Shown in pieces: positions 8,361 to 16,387 of a DNA stretch of 64,000 nt. Location of the stretch: positions 62,001-126,000 of the forward strand of contig CAZYMI010000002.1 of the NCBI GenBank assembly GCA_964648505.1, written 5' to 3'. A program made the translations under genes and the position numbers. This DNA is from CAZYMI01 sp964648505. GTDB lineage: Bacteria; Pseudomonadota; Alphaproteobacteria; Micavibrionales; Micavibrionaceae. Every line of letters starts with the position of its first letter. The stretch's first letter is position 1. The notes beneath the pieces were generated by a model. The model was not told the origin of the DNA, did not search any database, and saw nothing but the letters and a program-made list of their open reading frames with translations.

Positions 8361-9515
8361 TTATAGCATCATAGGTTGTCTAAGATCAGGTTTGCGACGC
8401 CTTGGTTTGCGAGGGGCAGAACTCAAGGTAGATATATTTTTTTTGCCTGGTTTCTGAAGCTTGGGTGCCTCAACCGGGCTTGAATCAAGCACATAAAATT
8501 GTTCAGGTGACACAACCCGCCAACTGACGCCTACATATTTTGTACGATCATCGCTTTTATAATCATAAGCATTCACATCAGCAATTTTTTGATGATCTGC
8601 ATAAGATAGATAAGGTACGGCCAGTACATAAGCACTTTTAATTTTTCTGGCCAAATCAGCACATTCCTGACTTTGCGTGCCTGAAAAAAAGACAGTGTGC
8701 AAAAAGACCGCATCTTGAAACCCGCACGCTAAAGGGCTAACCGGCTTGATTATATCAGCAAACACTTGCTCATACTCATGCCGATGCATTTTTTGATAGC
8801 GTGATCTTATAGGCGCTTTTGTTCCAGATGCCCTTGAATGACTGGTTGGCACAAGTTTAACCAACCGCGGAAAGCCATATAAACGTTCATTCTTTTTATC
8901 ATCATAAACAACAGCGCGCCGGGTTGCCATGAGATATAAATGTTCGCTTTCACGCGCTTGTGTACCCAATGAAAGACTATTGCCATTAATAACCATGCCG
9001 CCATGGCTTACAACGATATGACCTTTATATTCTGTTGGTTTCTTTTGAGCGATCAGTTGTAAAATATCGATCAATTCAACGACTGTTTTAACCGAAAGGG
9101 TTTTATAGCGACCCTCAAATGACGCTCTAAAAAAGCGTAGCTGCGTTGTTTCCCTTTGCCTTTTTACCGCTTTTTCGAAATCAGAGAGCCGTGGAATGCC
9201 AAGCTTCATATTTAAATGCAAAAGAATATAGTGATCCTTTCTAAAAGCATCATCTAAGGTTTCAGACACAGATTGCGAACTGCTTATTTCCCAAGCCTTG
9301 CAGTCTTTTCGATGCTCTTTCACATCAAGCGATACAAAATGGGCCGTGCGGTCTATTGCCCCTTGTGTTCTCACTTCTTTTTGAAAACGCATGCGCGCGG
9401 AACAATCAGGATCAGCGCACACAAGATGCGTACCGTGCTGTTCGGGTTTATACAAATCTGCACGAACAGCAGCCGGCTTCTCACCCTCTATGATAAAACG
9501 CGCACGAAACATCAA
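8361..9515 (-). CDS. Hypothetical protein with CoiA-like N-terminal Cys/His cluster
   Basis: I do not recognise this 384-residue protein as a whole. Its N-terminus (~residues 30-75) has CADPDC, then RTAHFV, then KEHRKDCKAW. This C-x4-C...H...H-x3-C array resembles the zinc-binding segment at the start of CoiA-like proteins. The middle is mixed alpha/beta with no catalytic motif I can name. The last ~35 residues are strongly basic (PRKPRRRKP), suggesting nucleic-acid contact. It lies between the TerC and Smr genes on the same strand, with gaps of about 65 bases on either side. There is no signal peptide or membrane segment, so it is probably cytoplasmic. Confidence 0.75.
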   Translation of the reverse strand: MMFRARFIIEGEKPAAVRADLYKPEQHGTHLVCADPDCSARMRFQKEVRTQGAIDRTAHFVSLDVKEHRKDCKAWEISSSQSVSETLDDAFRKDHYILLHLNMKLGIPRLSDFEKAVKRQRETTQLRFFRASFEGRYKTLSVKTVVELIDILQLIAQKKPTEYKGHIVVSHGGMVINGNSLSLGTQARESEHLYLMATRRAVVYDDKKNERLYGFPRLVKLVPTSHSRASGTKAPIRSRYQKMHRHEYEQVFADIIKPVSPLACGFQDAVFLHTVFFSGTQSQECADLARKIKSAYVLAVPYLSYADHQKIADVNAYDYKSDDRTKYVGVSWRVVSPEQFYVLDSSPVEAPKLQKPGKKNISTLSSAPRKPRRRKPDLRQPMML

Positions 9516-9579
9516 AGCCTATCTAGTGATCTACTGAAACATTTACCCTTTTCGCACATTCTTTATAATGAAAATTACA

Positions 9580-10086
9580 TTATGTCAATTTTTTTAACAA
9601 AATATAGAGCGCCCCACTACCCCCATGCTGCGGTCGAGCTTCAGCATAGTTTAATATAAACCGTGAAAGATCTGGGTTTTCAAGCCATAACGGCACCTGT
9701 TTTTTTAAAACGCCTTCGCCAGATACTCCCTTACCGGTTATCAAAAGCGCAACTCTGATCCCCTTTTTTACTGATGCTTGTATAAAAACTTGAAGCGCTT
9801 TATGCGCCTGAGCCTGGGTTAAACCATGTAAATCCAGTTTAGCGCCAATCTTAAGATCACCTTTTACGAGATTGCGAGTTGTACGCTTATCGATTTTTGC
9901 CTGTACATTATGTTTTTTATTTTTTATTTCAATGGGTTGTGTTGATTTTGGCTCTTTTAATGGCTGCAAGGATTTAAGGAATAAAGGTCGATCGGGTTGG
10001 TTTTTATGTGTTAAAGGGGCCACATCACGCGTCACCCAAAGCCATAATTCACGATCCTGAGGTGTCATATCTTTATTGCGCGACAT
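9580..10086 (-). CDS. Smr (small MutS-related) domain protein
   Basis: A 168-residue protein with a basic, probably disordered N-terminal half and a C-terminal Smr domain. LDLHGLTQAQAH is near residue 88, ITGKGVSGEGVLKK near 116, and ARPQHGGSGALYILLKK closes the protein. The LDxHG and TGxG motifs are the signature of Smr nucleases. In many alphaproteobacteria an Smr gene follows mltA near the origin; here mltA is about 30 kb away without it. Substrate and role are unknown. It is divergent from the gene at 10163. Confidence 0.92.
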   Translation of the reverse strand: MSRNKDMTPQDRELWLWVTRDVAPLTHKNQPDRPLFLKSLQPLKEPKSTQPIEIKNKKHNVQAKIDKRTTRNLVKGDLKIGAKLDLHGLTQAQAHKALQVFIQASVKKGIRVALLITGKGVSGEGVLKKQVPLWLENPDLSRFILNYAEARPQHGGSGALYILLKKLT

Positions 10087-10162
10087 TATTAAACCCTTGT
10101 GATTCGCATGCTTTGTCAGGTAATGGTAATATTATTATAGAGACTTTGCAGGAGAAGACAGG

Positions 10163-10720
10163 ATGTCTTTACGCATCGATAATATTCCGACCCAAACAGG
10201 GCGTAAAGCTGAAGCTTCTGATGCCCGCATGGATATCGAACGCCATGATGAAGATTATCTGCAGCGCAAAAAGAAAAAGCAGAACGAAAAGCCTGATCTT
10301 TTAGAAAGCATCGAGGACGGCACAAGCTTATCAACCGATGCGGTTTTATCATTCCTAAAAGGGTTTATCGCAACCCTGCCTGATAAATCTGCCCCTGCGA
10401 CCCCCGCTTATAAGCAGCAAGATACGCCACCACCCCAAGCACAATCTTTTGTAGCAAACCCAAATGCAGCACGCGCAAACCGGGCCTATCAAACGACTGC
10501 ACGCGCTGTGCATGATCCTAACATCAGCGGTACACAAACATCATCGGACCCCACTGCTGCCGAAGCCTTGCTTGGATCTGAAGATATTCGGACGATCTAC
10601 CGATTAATCGATAATCTTAAGCAGCTTATTGAGCGCGATATTCAAACCCTTTCCTTAGAACGCGCCCCAACGTTTCTGGCATCACTTGAAAACGCCGTTG
10701 CAAAAGCAACCCCTTTATAA
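10163..10720 (+). CDS. Hypothetical protein, low-complexity centre
   Basis: This 185-residue protein has no family I can name. The N-terminus is charged, with a lysine-rich patch at residues ~35-45. The centre is rich in Pro, Gln, Ala and Thr (residues ~70-130) and probably disordered. The C-terminus (SEDIRTIYRLIDNLKQLI) looks like an amphipathic helix that could oligomerise. The ATG follows a GGAGAAGACAGG stretch that can serve as ribosome-binding site. There is no signal peptide. It is convergent with the winged-helix gene, two bases between stops, so the 3' ends are packed closely without a visible terminator. Confidence 0.75.
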   Translation: MSLRIDNIPTQTGRKAEASDARMDIERHDEDYLQRKKKKQNEKPDLLESIEDGTSLSTDAVLSFLKGFIATLPDKSAPATPAYKQQDTPPPQAQSFVANPNAARANRAYQTTARAVHDPNISGTQTSSDPTAAEALLGSEDIRTIYRLIDNLKQLIERDIQTLSLERAPTFLASLENAVAKATPL

Positions 10721-10722
10721 GG

Positions 10723-11253
10723 CTAATGCGGATTAAATTTATACCCATCTTGTACTGTTAGAAGCTTTTGCGGATGATCCACATCTTCTTCTATTTTCTG
10801 CCTTAGCCTGTAAATAGTTGTCTCAAGTGTGTGGGTTTCAATACCCTGAACATATCCCCATACATCACGCAGCAAATCATCACGCTGAAGCTGATAATTA
10901 GGCGCACACAATAAAGCCTGTAAAACTTCACGTTCTTTATCTGTCAGCCTGATATTTTCACGCTTATCATCACTATAAATTGATTGTGATATCAAAAGTG
11001 TAACAACTCCAACTGTAAAGATTTCGGGGCTTTTCATAGAAAATCTGTAACGTTGGTCAGAAAAATCGAGAAGCTGGCCAATCCTGAAAGGTTTATCAAG
11101 TTTTAACAGATCATCATTCGTGATGCTGATATTGGCTTTTTCCTGACTTTCGCTTTCCCATCCCGCTGCTAAAAATGCTTCAAGTGCCACACGCTGCAAC
11201 GTTGGATCGCTGAACTGGATAAAAACAGACCTCGGGATTTTGGAACGGCTCAT
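10723..11253 (-). CDS. Winged-helix regulator with degenerate receiver-like N-terminus
   Basis: Residues ~85-176 form an OmpR/PhoB-type winged helix: LTDKEREVLQALL, then LLRDVWGY, then the recognition-helix region TLETTIYRLRQKIE and the wing VQDGYKF. The N-terminal ~80 residues have the size and alternation of a shortened receiver, but I see no phosphoacceptor Asp context (no DxxM/L-PG segment), so it is probably not phosphorylated in the usual way. I start it at the ATG at 11253; a GTG at 11286 would add 11 residues. It is divergently arranged with the unknown gene at 11358, which it may regulate (inference). Confidence 0.85.
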   Translation of the reverse strand: MSRSKIPRSVFIQFSDPTLQRVALEAFLAAGWESESQEKANISITNDDLLKLDKPFRIGQLLDFSDQRYRFSMKSPEIFTVGVVTLLISQSIYSDDKRENIRLTDKEREVLQALLCAPNYQLQRDDLLRDVWGYVQGIETHTLETTIYRLRQKIEEDVDHPQKLLTVQDGYKFNPH

Positions 11254-11357
11254 GGCACAATAATATAAGCCATTGATAATAAACACAATTGAACTTTTCT
11301 ATTCAATTCCTTTTTGTGAATCTTGCTCTGGCATCTGACTTGCAGTGCCTTAAAGTG

Positions 11358-11837
11358 ATGCGCACAGATATACCATCATCTTCTGTTAATGACCCTGCCT
11401 TATATGAAATGCGGCGCATTCATAATGACCGCACGGCTGGGTCTGTGCCTGTTTACAAAGATGGGGTATTCAAGTTTTCTGATTTCATTGACATGGTAAA
11501 CCCGCTGCAGCATTTGCCTTTTGTAAGTTCCATTTACCGCAAAGCGACCGGCGATGAAATTTCGTCGGCTTCTGAGGTCATGGGTGGCGCCTTATACGGG
11601 GGGCCAGTAGGGGCCGCTGCAAGCGCAATGTCGAGAACCATTTCAGATGATATGGAAGTTAAAGACAATCAGGCTTTAGCAATGGCACAAAAACAGAAAA
11701 ATTCTGCCTCCGATAACATCGCCCTTGTCATTGATGATGAACTTAAAACGCTAGAAGGTACAACTCTTGCGCATGCTGATTTATCCGGCAAGCACACCCC
11801 CTCTTATGCGCATTATTTTCGACGCTATAACGAATAA
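11358..11837 (+). CDS. Conserved hypothetical protein
   Basis: The product has 159 residues starting at MRTDIPSSSVND. A TTG start at 11289 would add 23 residues that look like untranslated leader. The core holds FSDFIDMVNPLQHLPFVSSIYRKATGDEIS and a small-residue run GGALYGGPVGAAASA, a combination I associate with an uncharacterised protein seen widely in alphaproteobacteria. The glycine-rich run could insert in or lie on a membrane, but it is too short and too weakly hydrophobic to call. The function is unknown. It is divergent from the winged-helix regulator and followed by a long hairpin shared with the convergent yggS gene. Confidence 0.8.
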   Translation: MRTDIPSSSVNDPALYEMRRIHNDRTAGSVPVYKDGVFKFSDFIDMVNPLQHLPFVSSIYRKATGDEISSASEVMGGALYGGPVGAAASAMSRTISDDMEVKDNQALAMAQKQKNSASDNIALVIDDELKTLEGTTLAHADLSGKHTPSYAHYFRRYNE

Positions 11838-11841
11838 CTTA

Positions 11842-11888
11842 AATACATATTCTGGGACACTATATTATCATGTCCCAGAATATGTATT
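11842..11888. terminator. Bidirectional hairpin between convergent genes
   Basis: A perfect 18-bp inverted repeat, arm AATACATATTCTGGGACA (11842-11859) with its complement at 11871-11888, closes an 11-base loop. It lies between two convergent genes and overlaps the yggS stop codon. The stem is unusually long and perfect, but flanking T-tracts are weak. A shared transcription terminator or a 3'-end-protecting stem are both possible. Confidence 0.7.
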
Positions 11889-12534
11889 ATCTTCCTCCGA
11901 AGAGGGCTGAGCCGACCCGGATATGGGTAGAGCCTGCCATAATGGCTGTTTTGTAATCATTGCTCATTCCCATGCTTAATTTTGATAAGCCCATTCGATC
12001 TGAGAGTGTTTTTAAAAACGCAAAATGCACGCCGGCGGGCTCTAAAACAGGTGGAATACACATCAATCCCACAACTTGAATTCCAAGCTTGGTTGCGTAT
12101 GAAAGCAAAGAGGATACCTGATCAGGAGCCACCCCTGACTTTTGATCTTCTGCGCCTGTATTGACTTGAATAAAGCATGGCAAAAAACGTTTCTGTGCTT
12201 GCATTTCAAACGCCAGAACATCGGCAAGCTTTTCCCGATCAAGGGTCTGAATAACATCAAACAAAGCCACAGCATCAGCTGCCTTATTTGTTTGAAGCGG
12301 TCCGATCAAGTGCAGTTCAAGATCGGGGATTTTGGGCCGAAGAGGGGACCATCTGCTTGACGCTTCATGCACGCGGTTTTCGCCAAACTGCCGAACACCA
12401 CAAGCAAGCGCCGCTTGAATGCGCGCATCAGGCTGTTGTTTGCTAACCGCAATAAGATCAATTTTACGACTCGATACCTTGGCCGATGCTTTGATTTCGG
12501 CTTGTATTACCGCCAGATTTTCTTCAACAGACAT
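11887..12534 (-). CDS. yggS: YggS/PROSC family PLP-binding protein
   Basis: This 215-residue single-domain TIM-barrel protein of the YggS/PLPBP family binds pyridoxal phosphate but has no known enzymatic activity, and it helps keep the cellular PLP pool in balance. The PLP lysine is in LIAVSKQQPD near residue 31. GENRVHEA, HLIGPLQTNKA, LSMGMSNDY and STHIRVGSALFG are the usual family motifs, the last providing the phosphate-binding turn. Length is slightly under the usual ~225-235. It lies 30 bases downstream of the first porin on the same strand and could be cotranscribed with it. Confidence 0.93.
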   Translation of the reverse strand: MSVEENLAVIQAEIKASAKVSSRKIDLIAVSKQQPDARIQAALACGVRQFGENRVHEASSRWSPLRPKIPDLELHLIGPLQTNKAADAVALFDVIQTLDREKLADVLAFEMQAQKRFLPCFIQVNTGAEDQKSGVAPDQVSSLLSYATKLGIQVVGLMCIPPVLEPAGVHFAFLKTLSDRMGLSKLSMGMSNDYKTAIMAGSTHIRVGSALFGGR

Positions 12535-12564
12535 GGTAAGCGCCCTTATCGCGTGGCTTTGGCT

Positions 12565-13662
12565 TTAAAAAATAATTTGTGTACCAAGCAGAAAAATTGT
12601 TGAGCTTGAATCTTGCTGCGCAAGGTCCGAGTTATGATCAATATAGCTTAAAGATCCCCGAAAACTGACGCTGGGTACAATATTATAAACAAGCCCCCCC
12701 GTATAACGCATTGTTTCAAGATCAGTTGTGGTTAAAGCGCCCTCATCTTTTTGGTGAAAATAAGATGCACCCCACACATAATGACCCGCTTTGTAATCAG
12801 CCCCCAGAACAAGGTTTGTAATTTCCGTGCCTGACTTATTAGCCCCTGTATCCTTGGTATAGGCCGCACCAAAACCAAATTGAGAGATATCAAAATCTGC
12901 TGCAATATTCCAAGCTTTGCGGTCATCAAGCAGGCCTGTTTTTTCTTCCAAAGACGCATGACTGAAACCAGCCCCTAATATTGCCCGACCCTTATTAAAC
13001 TTCGTCTCATAGCGTATCGCCGTATCGATATAATCGGAGAAATCACCCGTTTCGTCAGCAACTGCATTCCCGAATGAACGCGTTGTGTTGCGTTCTGGCG
13101 TATAAGACAAGCCCAGCTGAAGGCCAGAAAAAACAGGTGTAAAATAGCTTATTTTATCGCTGTCTGAGGAAATATCCTGATCATAGTCTAGGCGATCGGT
13201 TTCAAAGCCATAATTATCACCTGCACTTGAAACCGAAATCGCAAAATTTGTAGGCGATAAATCTTGGCGCAAACCATCGTAGTTTTTATCCGCACTGGGA
13301 ACTGCCACTTGCAGCAGGTAAGCTGCATTATCTTCGGTGCCTAAATTTACTTTGCCCCACGGGCTTGAAAAATAAAGATAAGACTCATCCACATTAAAAC
13401 TATCCCCCAAAGATACGTCATTTTCAAAATGAATGCCCACGGTTAGCTTATCATTCAATTCGGCCTCACCCGTAAAATGTACTTCTGTATCGCGCAAAAT
13501 ATCAACAGCGCGCGTTTGGTTTGCAAATATATCGGTCTGATTGATAAACCCTGTATAGCCTTTAAAATGGCCGCCAGTTTCAAGCTTAAAAACATCTGTT
13601 TCCTGCGCAAAGGCTGCCGACACAGAAAAAATAAAAAACATAATTGTAAGAATGATTCTCAT
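12565..13662 (-). CDS. Outer-membrane porin, paralogue 1
   Basis: This 365-residue beta-barrel porin has a signal peptide (~19 residues, cut after AAFA) and a C-terminal phenylalanine in LLGTQIIF, the assembly signal for the BAM machinery. The mature protein is rich in alternating strands, Gly, Asp and aromatic residues. It shares with its two downstream-numbered neighbours segments such as GGHFKGY, VHFTGE and LDYDQD. It should form a general diffusion channel. The hairpin at 13705 separates it from porin 2, so it probably has its own promoter. Tandem duplication of one ancestral gene is the simplest origin of the cluster. Confidence 0.9.
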   Translation of the reverse strand: MRIILTIMFFIFSVSAAFAQETDVFKLETGGHFKGYTGFINQTDIFANQTRAVDILRDTEVHFTGEAELNDKLTVGIHFENDVSLGDSFNVDESYLYFSSPWGKVNLGTEDNAAYLLQVAVPSADKNYDGLRQDLSPTNFAISVSSAGDNYGFETDRLDYDQDISSDSDKISYFTPVFSGLQLGLSYTPERNTTRSFGNAVADETGDFSDYIDTAIRYETKFNKGRAILGAGFSHASLEEKTGLLDDRKAWNIAADFDISQFGFGAAYTKDTGANKSGTEITNLVLGADYKAGHYVWGASYFHQKDEGALTTTDLETMRYTGGLVYNIVPSVSFRGSLSYIDHNSDLAQQDSSSTIFLLGTQIIF

Positions 13663-13704
13663 TCAAAATCTCCTGCCCTTATTGAAGCAGAATTTAAGCA
13701 AAAA

Positions 13705-13728
13705 GAAAGGGGCCAAAAGGCCCCTTTC
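13705..13728 (-). terminator. Rho-independent terminator of porin 2
   Basis: GAAAGGGGCC, AAAA loop, GGCCCCTTTC: a perfect 10-bp GC-rich stem with a tetraloop. It lies 23 bases past the porin 2 stop and is followed on the minus strand by TTTTTGC. A classical intrinsic terminator. Confidence 0.9.
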
Positions 13729-13750
13729 AATTCATATCTTCTAACTAAAA

Positions 13751-14863
13751 TTAGAAGTTGATTTGTGTACCAAGCAGAACAACTGTTGCATCTGAATCTT
13801 GTGTTGCAATGTCAGATGAATAGTCGAGGTAGCTTACTGTACCACGGAAGGTCATGCCTGGGCCGTAGTTGTATGTAACGCCACCGGTGTAACGATCTGT
13901 TTCCAGTTCCGAGTTGGCTGCGCCACCTTCGTCTTGTTGGTACAGGTAAGATGCACCAATAACGAATGGGCCTGTTGTGTAGTCAGCACCAACAACGATA
14001 TTTTCGATATCGCCATCATCGTCTAAACCACCGTTGTCATCTGTGTATGCAGCGCCTACGCCGAATGCACCAATGTCAAAGTCAGCGCCAACGTTCCACT
14101 GTTCGCGGTCGTCGGATGATGCTGTATCATCTTCTTCGTTCGCAATTGTGTAACCAGCGCCGAGTGCTGTTCCCCAGCCATCGAACTGACCTTCATAACG
14201 AACAGCTAAGTCAAATACATCTGACTGATCGCCTGTTTGATCATCGATTGAGTTACCAAAATCGCGTGATTCTGTGTCTGTTTCAGGTGTGTAAGAAACA
14301 CCAAACTGGAAACCAGAAAATACTGGTGACAAGTAAGTGATTTTGTCTGAATAGCCTGAGAAATCTTGATCGTAATCAAGACCGTTTGAGCCTCCAAAAC
14401 CGTATGTTACGCCTTGAGTTGCTTCTAACAAGTCATAGTTTACTGGGCTGATGTACTGACGAAGACCATCATAGTTCGGGTCAGCTGAAGGAGCTGCAAC
14501 CTGCATCAGGTAAGCTGCGCCATCTTCCGCACCGAAGTTTACGCGACCCCAGGAACCTGAGAAGTAAGCGTATGATTCTTCGATATCGAATGAATCGCCC
14601 TGATCGGCAGTCGCTTCAATGTGCGCGCCAACTGTCAGGCCGTTATCGAGTGTTGTTTCGCCTGTGAAGTGAACTTCTGTGTTACGCAGAATGTCAAAAT
14701 CACGAACGTCTGTTGCGCCTGTCACTTCGTCTTGATCAACGTAGCCGACATAGCCTTTGAAGTGACCACCGAGGTCAAGCTTTACGCCTTGTTCTTCTTG
14801 TGCAAAAGCAGGTGAAGAGGCGAGAGCGACAACAGCAGCACCAGCGAGAAGGATCTTTTTCAT
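13751..14863 (-). CDS. Outer-membrane porin, paralogue 2
   Basis: This 370-residue porin has a signal peptide MKKILLAGAAVVALASSPAFA and ends in LLGTQINF, the C-terminal phenylalanine needed for barrel insertion. The mature protein is very acidic, with Asp/Glu-rich loops. It aligns along its whole length with the porins on either side. Codon choice looks more uniform than its neighbours' (repeated GGT, GAA and GTT-type codons), which together with a strong terminator and an elaborate upstream region suggests this is the highly expressed copy (inference). The ATG follows a TTGGAG ribosome-binding site. Confidence 0.93.
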   Translation of the reverse strand: MKKILLAGAAVVALASSPAFAQEEQGVKLDLGGHFKGYVGYVDQDEVTGATDVRDFDILRNTEVHFTGETTLDNGLTVGAHIEATADQGDSFDIEESYAYFSGSWGRVNFGAEDGAAYLMQVAAPSADPNYDGLRQYISPVNYDLLEATQGVTYGFGGSNGLDYDQDFSGYSDKITYLSPVFSGFQFGVSYTPETDTESRDFGNSIDDQTGDQSDVFDLAVRYEGQFDGWGTALGAGYTIANEEDDTASSDDREQWNVGADFDIGAFGVGAAYTDDNGGLDDDGDIENIVVGADYTTGPFVIGASYLYQQDEGGAANSELETDRYTGGVTYNYGPGMTFRGTVSYLDYSSDIATQDSDATVVLLGTQINF

Positions 14864-14988
14864 TTTATAATCTCCAAGGATTGGTGAGTTGGGTCTAATT
14901 TTTCATACGGCTTGCACCGCAAGGTCCAGACTTTTTGCCTGAACAACTAGAACTTTACCCTTGAATGGCCTTTTCGCAAGGGTCTATA

Positions 14989-15041
14989 GGCAAACTTGTC
15001 ACATTTTTGGCATTGTTGTGGCAAACTTATCACGCTTTTGG
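14989..15041 (-). promoter_or_regulatory. Paired direct repeats upstream of porin 2
   Basis: Two 22-base copies sharing the core GGCAAACTTRTCAC followed by TTTTGG occur at 14989-15010 and 15020-15041. They differ at three positions and are offset by 31 bases, close to three helical turns. They lie 126-178 bases before the porin 2 start codon. Same-face tandem sites of this kind are typical of OmpR-class or other dimeric regulators, but the binding protein is unknown. In the 14864-15118 gap I see no gene, only these repeats and the hairpin at 15059. Confidence 0.55.
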
Positions 15042-15058
15042 TAACGATTTGAAACATT

Positions 15059-15086
15059 AAGGCGCTATATGAAAATATAGCGCCTT
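15059..15086. terminator. Hairpin after porin 3
   Basis: AAGGCGCTATAT, GAAA loop, ATATAGCGCCTT: a perfect 12-bp stem 33 bases beyond the restored end of porin 3. The T-rich tail (ATTTTTTTG) follows on the plus strand. On the minus strand, the direction of porin 3, the tail is only AATGTTTC, so efficiency in that direction is uncertain. Confidence 0.6.
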
Positions 15087-15118
15087 ATGTATTTTTTTGT
15101 ATTTTCCGGAATATGGTA

Positions 15119-15242
15119 TTAAAAGGTTATGTTTGTACCCACCAACACCGAAGTTCCGTCAAAATCATCCCCAAGGGCAGCGTCCACACTATGATCTATA
15201 TAGACAACAGTGCTACGGAAACTGATGCCCGGGCCTGCATAT
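15119..15242 (-). pseudogene. Out-of-frame C-terminal tail of porin 3
   Basis: Read one frame over, this stretch continues the porin 3 sequence exactly where its paralogues do. It gives AGPGISFRSTVVYIDHS, then TSVLVGTNITF and a TAA stop at 15119-15121, ending in the expected phenylalanine. The main frame diverges after GGVTY near 15240, at GCATATAGG on the plus strand. Inserting one base there would rejoin the frames (TAT-AAT-GCA in place of TAT-ATG-CAG). It is therefore a single-base deletion, either a real mutation that removes the last two strands or a sequencing error. Confidence 0.8.
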
Positions 15243-16233
15243 AGGTCACACCACCGGCATAGCGGCTTGTATCAATTTCGTTAGCGCCGAATTCATTGTT
15301 TTGATCGAAATAAGATGCGCCTAATACATAAGACCCGATTGTGTAATCCACGCCTACACCAATCTGCCTGGCGTCTGAATCCTGATCATCGCGGTCACCG
15401 TGGTCATCTTGTGTATAAACCGCGCCTATACCAAAAGCGCCAATATCAAAATCAGCCCCCACATTCCAAGCCTGACGGTCATCACCAAAGCTGGCATTGG
15501 ACTGTTCCAGATCATGATAGGTATAGCCTGCACCGAAGTACGCGGTTACGCTTTCAAGTTCCATGCAGTAAAGCGCTGCGACTTCCCATGCATCGCCAAA
15601 ACCACCTGCTTCATCATCAAGGGCATTGCCAAAATCGCGGCTAGTATCATCGGTAACTTCAGGTGAATAAGAGATACCTGCCTGAAAATTACCAAATTTC
15701 GGTGTGATGTACGAGATTTTATCACCCGCAGTCATGTCTTGATCGTAATCAATCCCGTCATCACGGATGGTCTGAAGTTCGGCAATACCTGTCACATCAT
15801 AATTAAACGCGCTGACATACACATCCTTACCGTCAACATTCGGATCAGATGAGGGGATAGAGACCTGCAGAATGTAAGTGACACCGTCTACATAACCAAA
15901 ATCGACCTTACCCCAATCGCCTGAAAAATAAGCAAAGCTATCGGCAATATCAAAACCACCCCCTTGATCACCATCAACACCAACATAACCGCCAACAGTT
16001 AAGCCATTATCAAGCGTCACTTCGCCTGAAAAATTTGGTTCTGTATCACGCACAATATCAAAATCCCGCGCTTCTTCTCCGCCCGGGCCATCATCTTGAT
16101 CAACATAAGTTGCATAGCCAGCAAAATAACCGCCAATGCTCAGTTTAATATTATTAGCGGTCTGTTCTTGCGCAAAACTAACAGACGGAGCAAACGTTGC
16201 GAGCGCCGCAATGGCGCATAAATATCTTTTCAT
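15196..16233 (-). CDS. Outer-membrane porin, paralogue 3 (frameshifted C-terminus)
   Basis: The third member of the porin cluster has a signal peptide ending at VSFA (residue ~21), followed by GGYFAGY, DFDIVRDTEPNFSGE, LTVGGYVG and IDYDQD, parallel to the other two. The open frame gives 345 residues but ends in an unrelated ARASVSVALLSI after RYAGGVTY. The paralogues continue for about 40 residues to a terminal Phe, and that tail exists in another frame (see 15119-15242). Without it the barrel would lack its final strands and BAM signal. A lone Cys in mid-protein (LYCMELES) is also unlike the paralogues. It is divergent from the DUF3576 lipoprotein gene. Confidence 0.85.
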   Translation of the reverse strand: MKRYLCAIAALATFAPSVSFAQEQTANNIKLSIGGYFAGYATYVDQDDGPGGEEARDFDIVRDTEPNFSGEVTLDNGLTVGGYVGVDGDQGGGFDIADSFAYFSGDWGKVDFGYVDGVTYILQVSIPSSDPNVDGKDVYVSAFNYDVTGIAELQTIRDDGIDYDQDMTAGDKISYITPKFGNFQAGISYSPEVTDDTSRDFGNALDDEAGGFGDAWEVAALYCMELESVTAYFGAGYTYHDLEQSNASFGDDRQAWNVGADFDIGAFGIGAVYTQDDHGDRDDQDSDARQIGVGVDYTIGSYVLGASYFDQNNEFGANEIDTSRYAGGVTYMQARASVSVALLSI

Positions 16234-16387
16234 TTCTAAATATCCCCCTCAGGATTATGTTATTGCGAATCGTTCTTAACTAGAAAATGCAAAATTATTT
16301 AAGTCCCGTCAAGTTGCATTACAGATGTATGCTTGAGCTGCCCACAGCGAAGTGTTAGTAATTGCCCACATGAACAAAGGATTTTTT

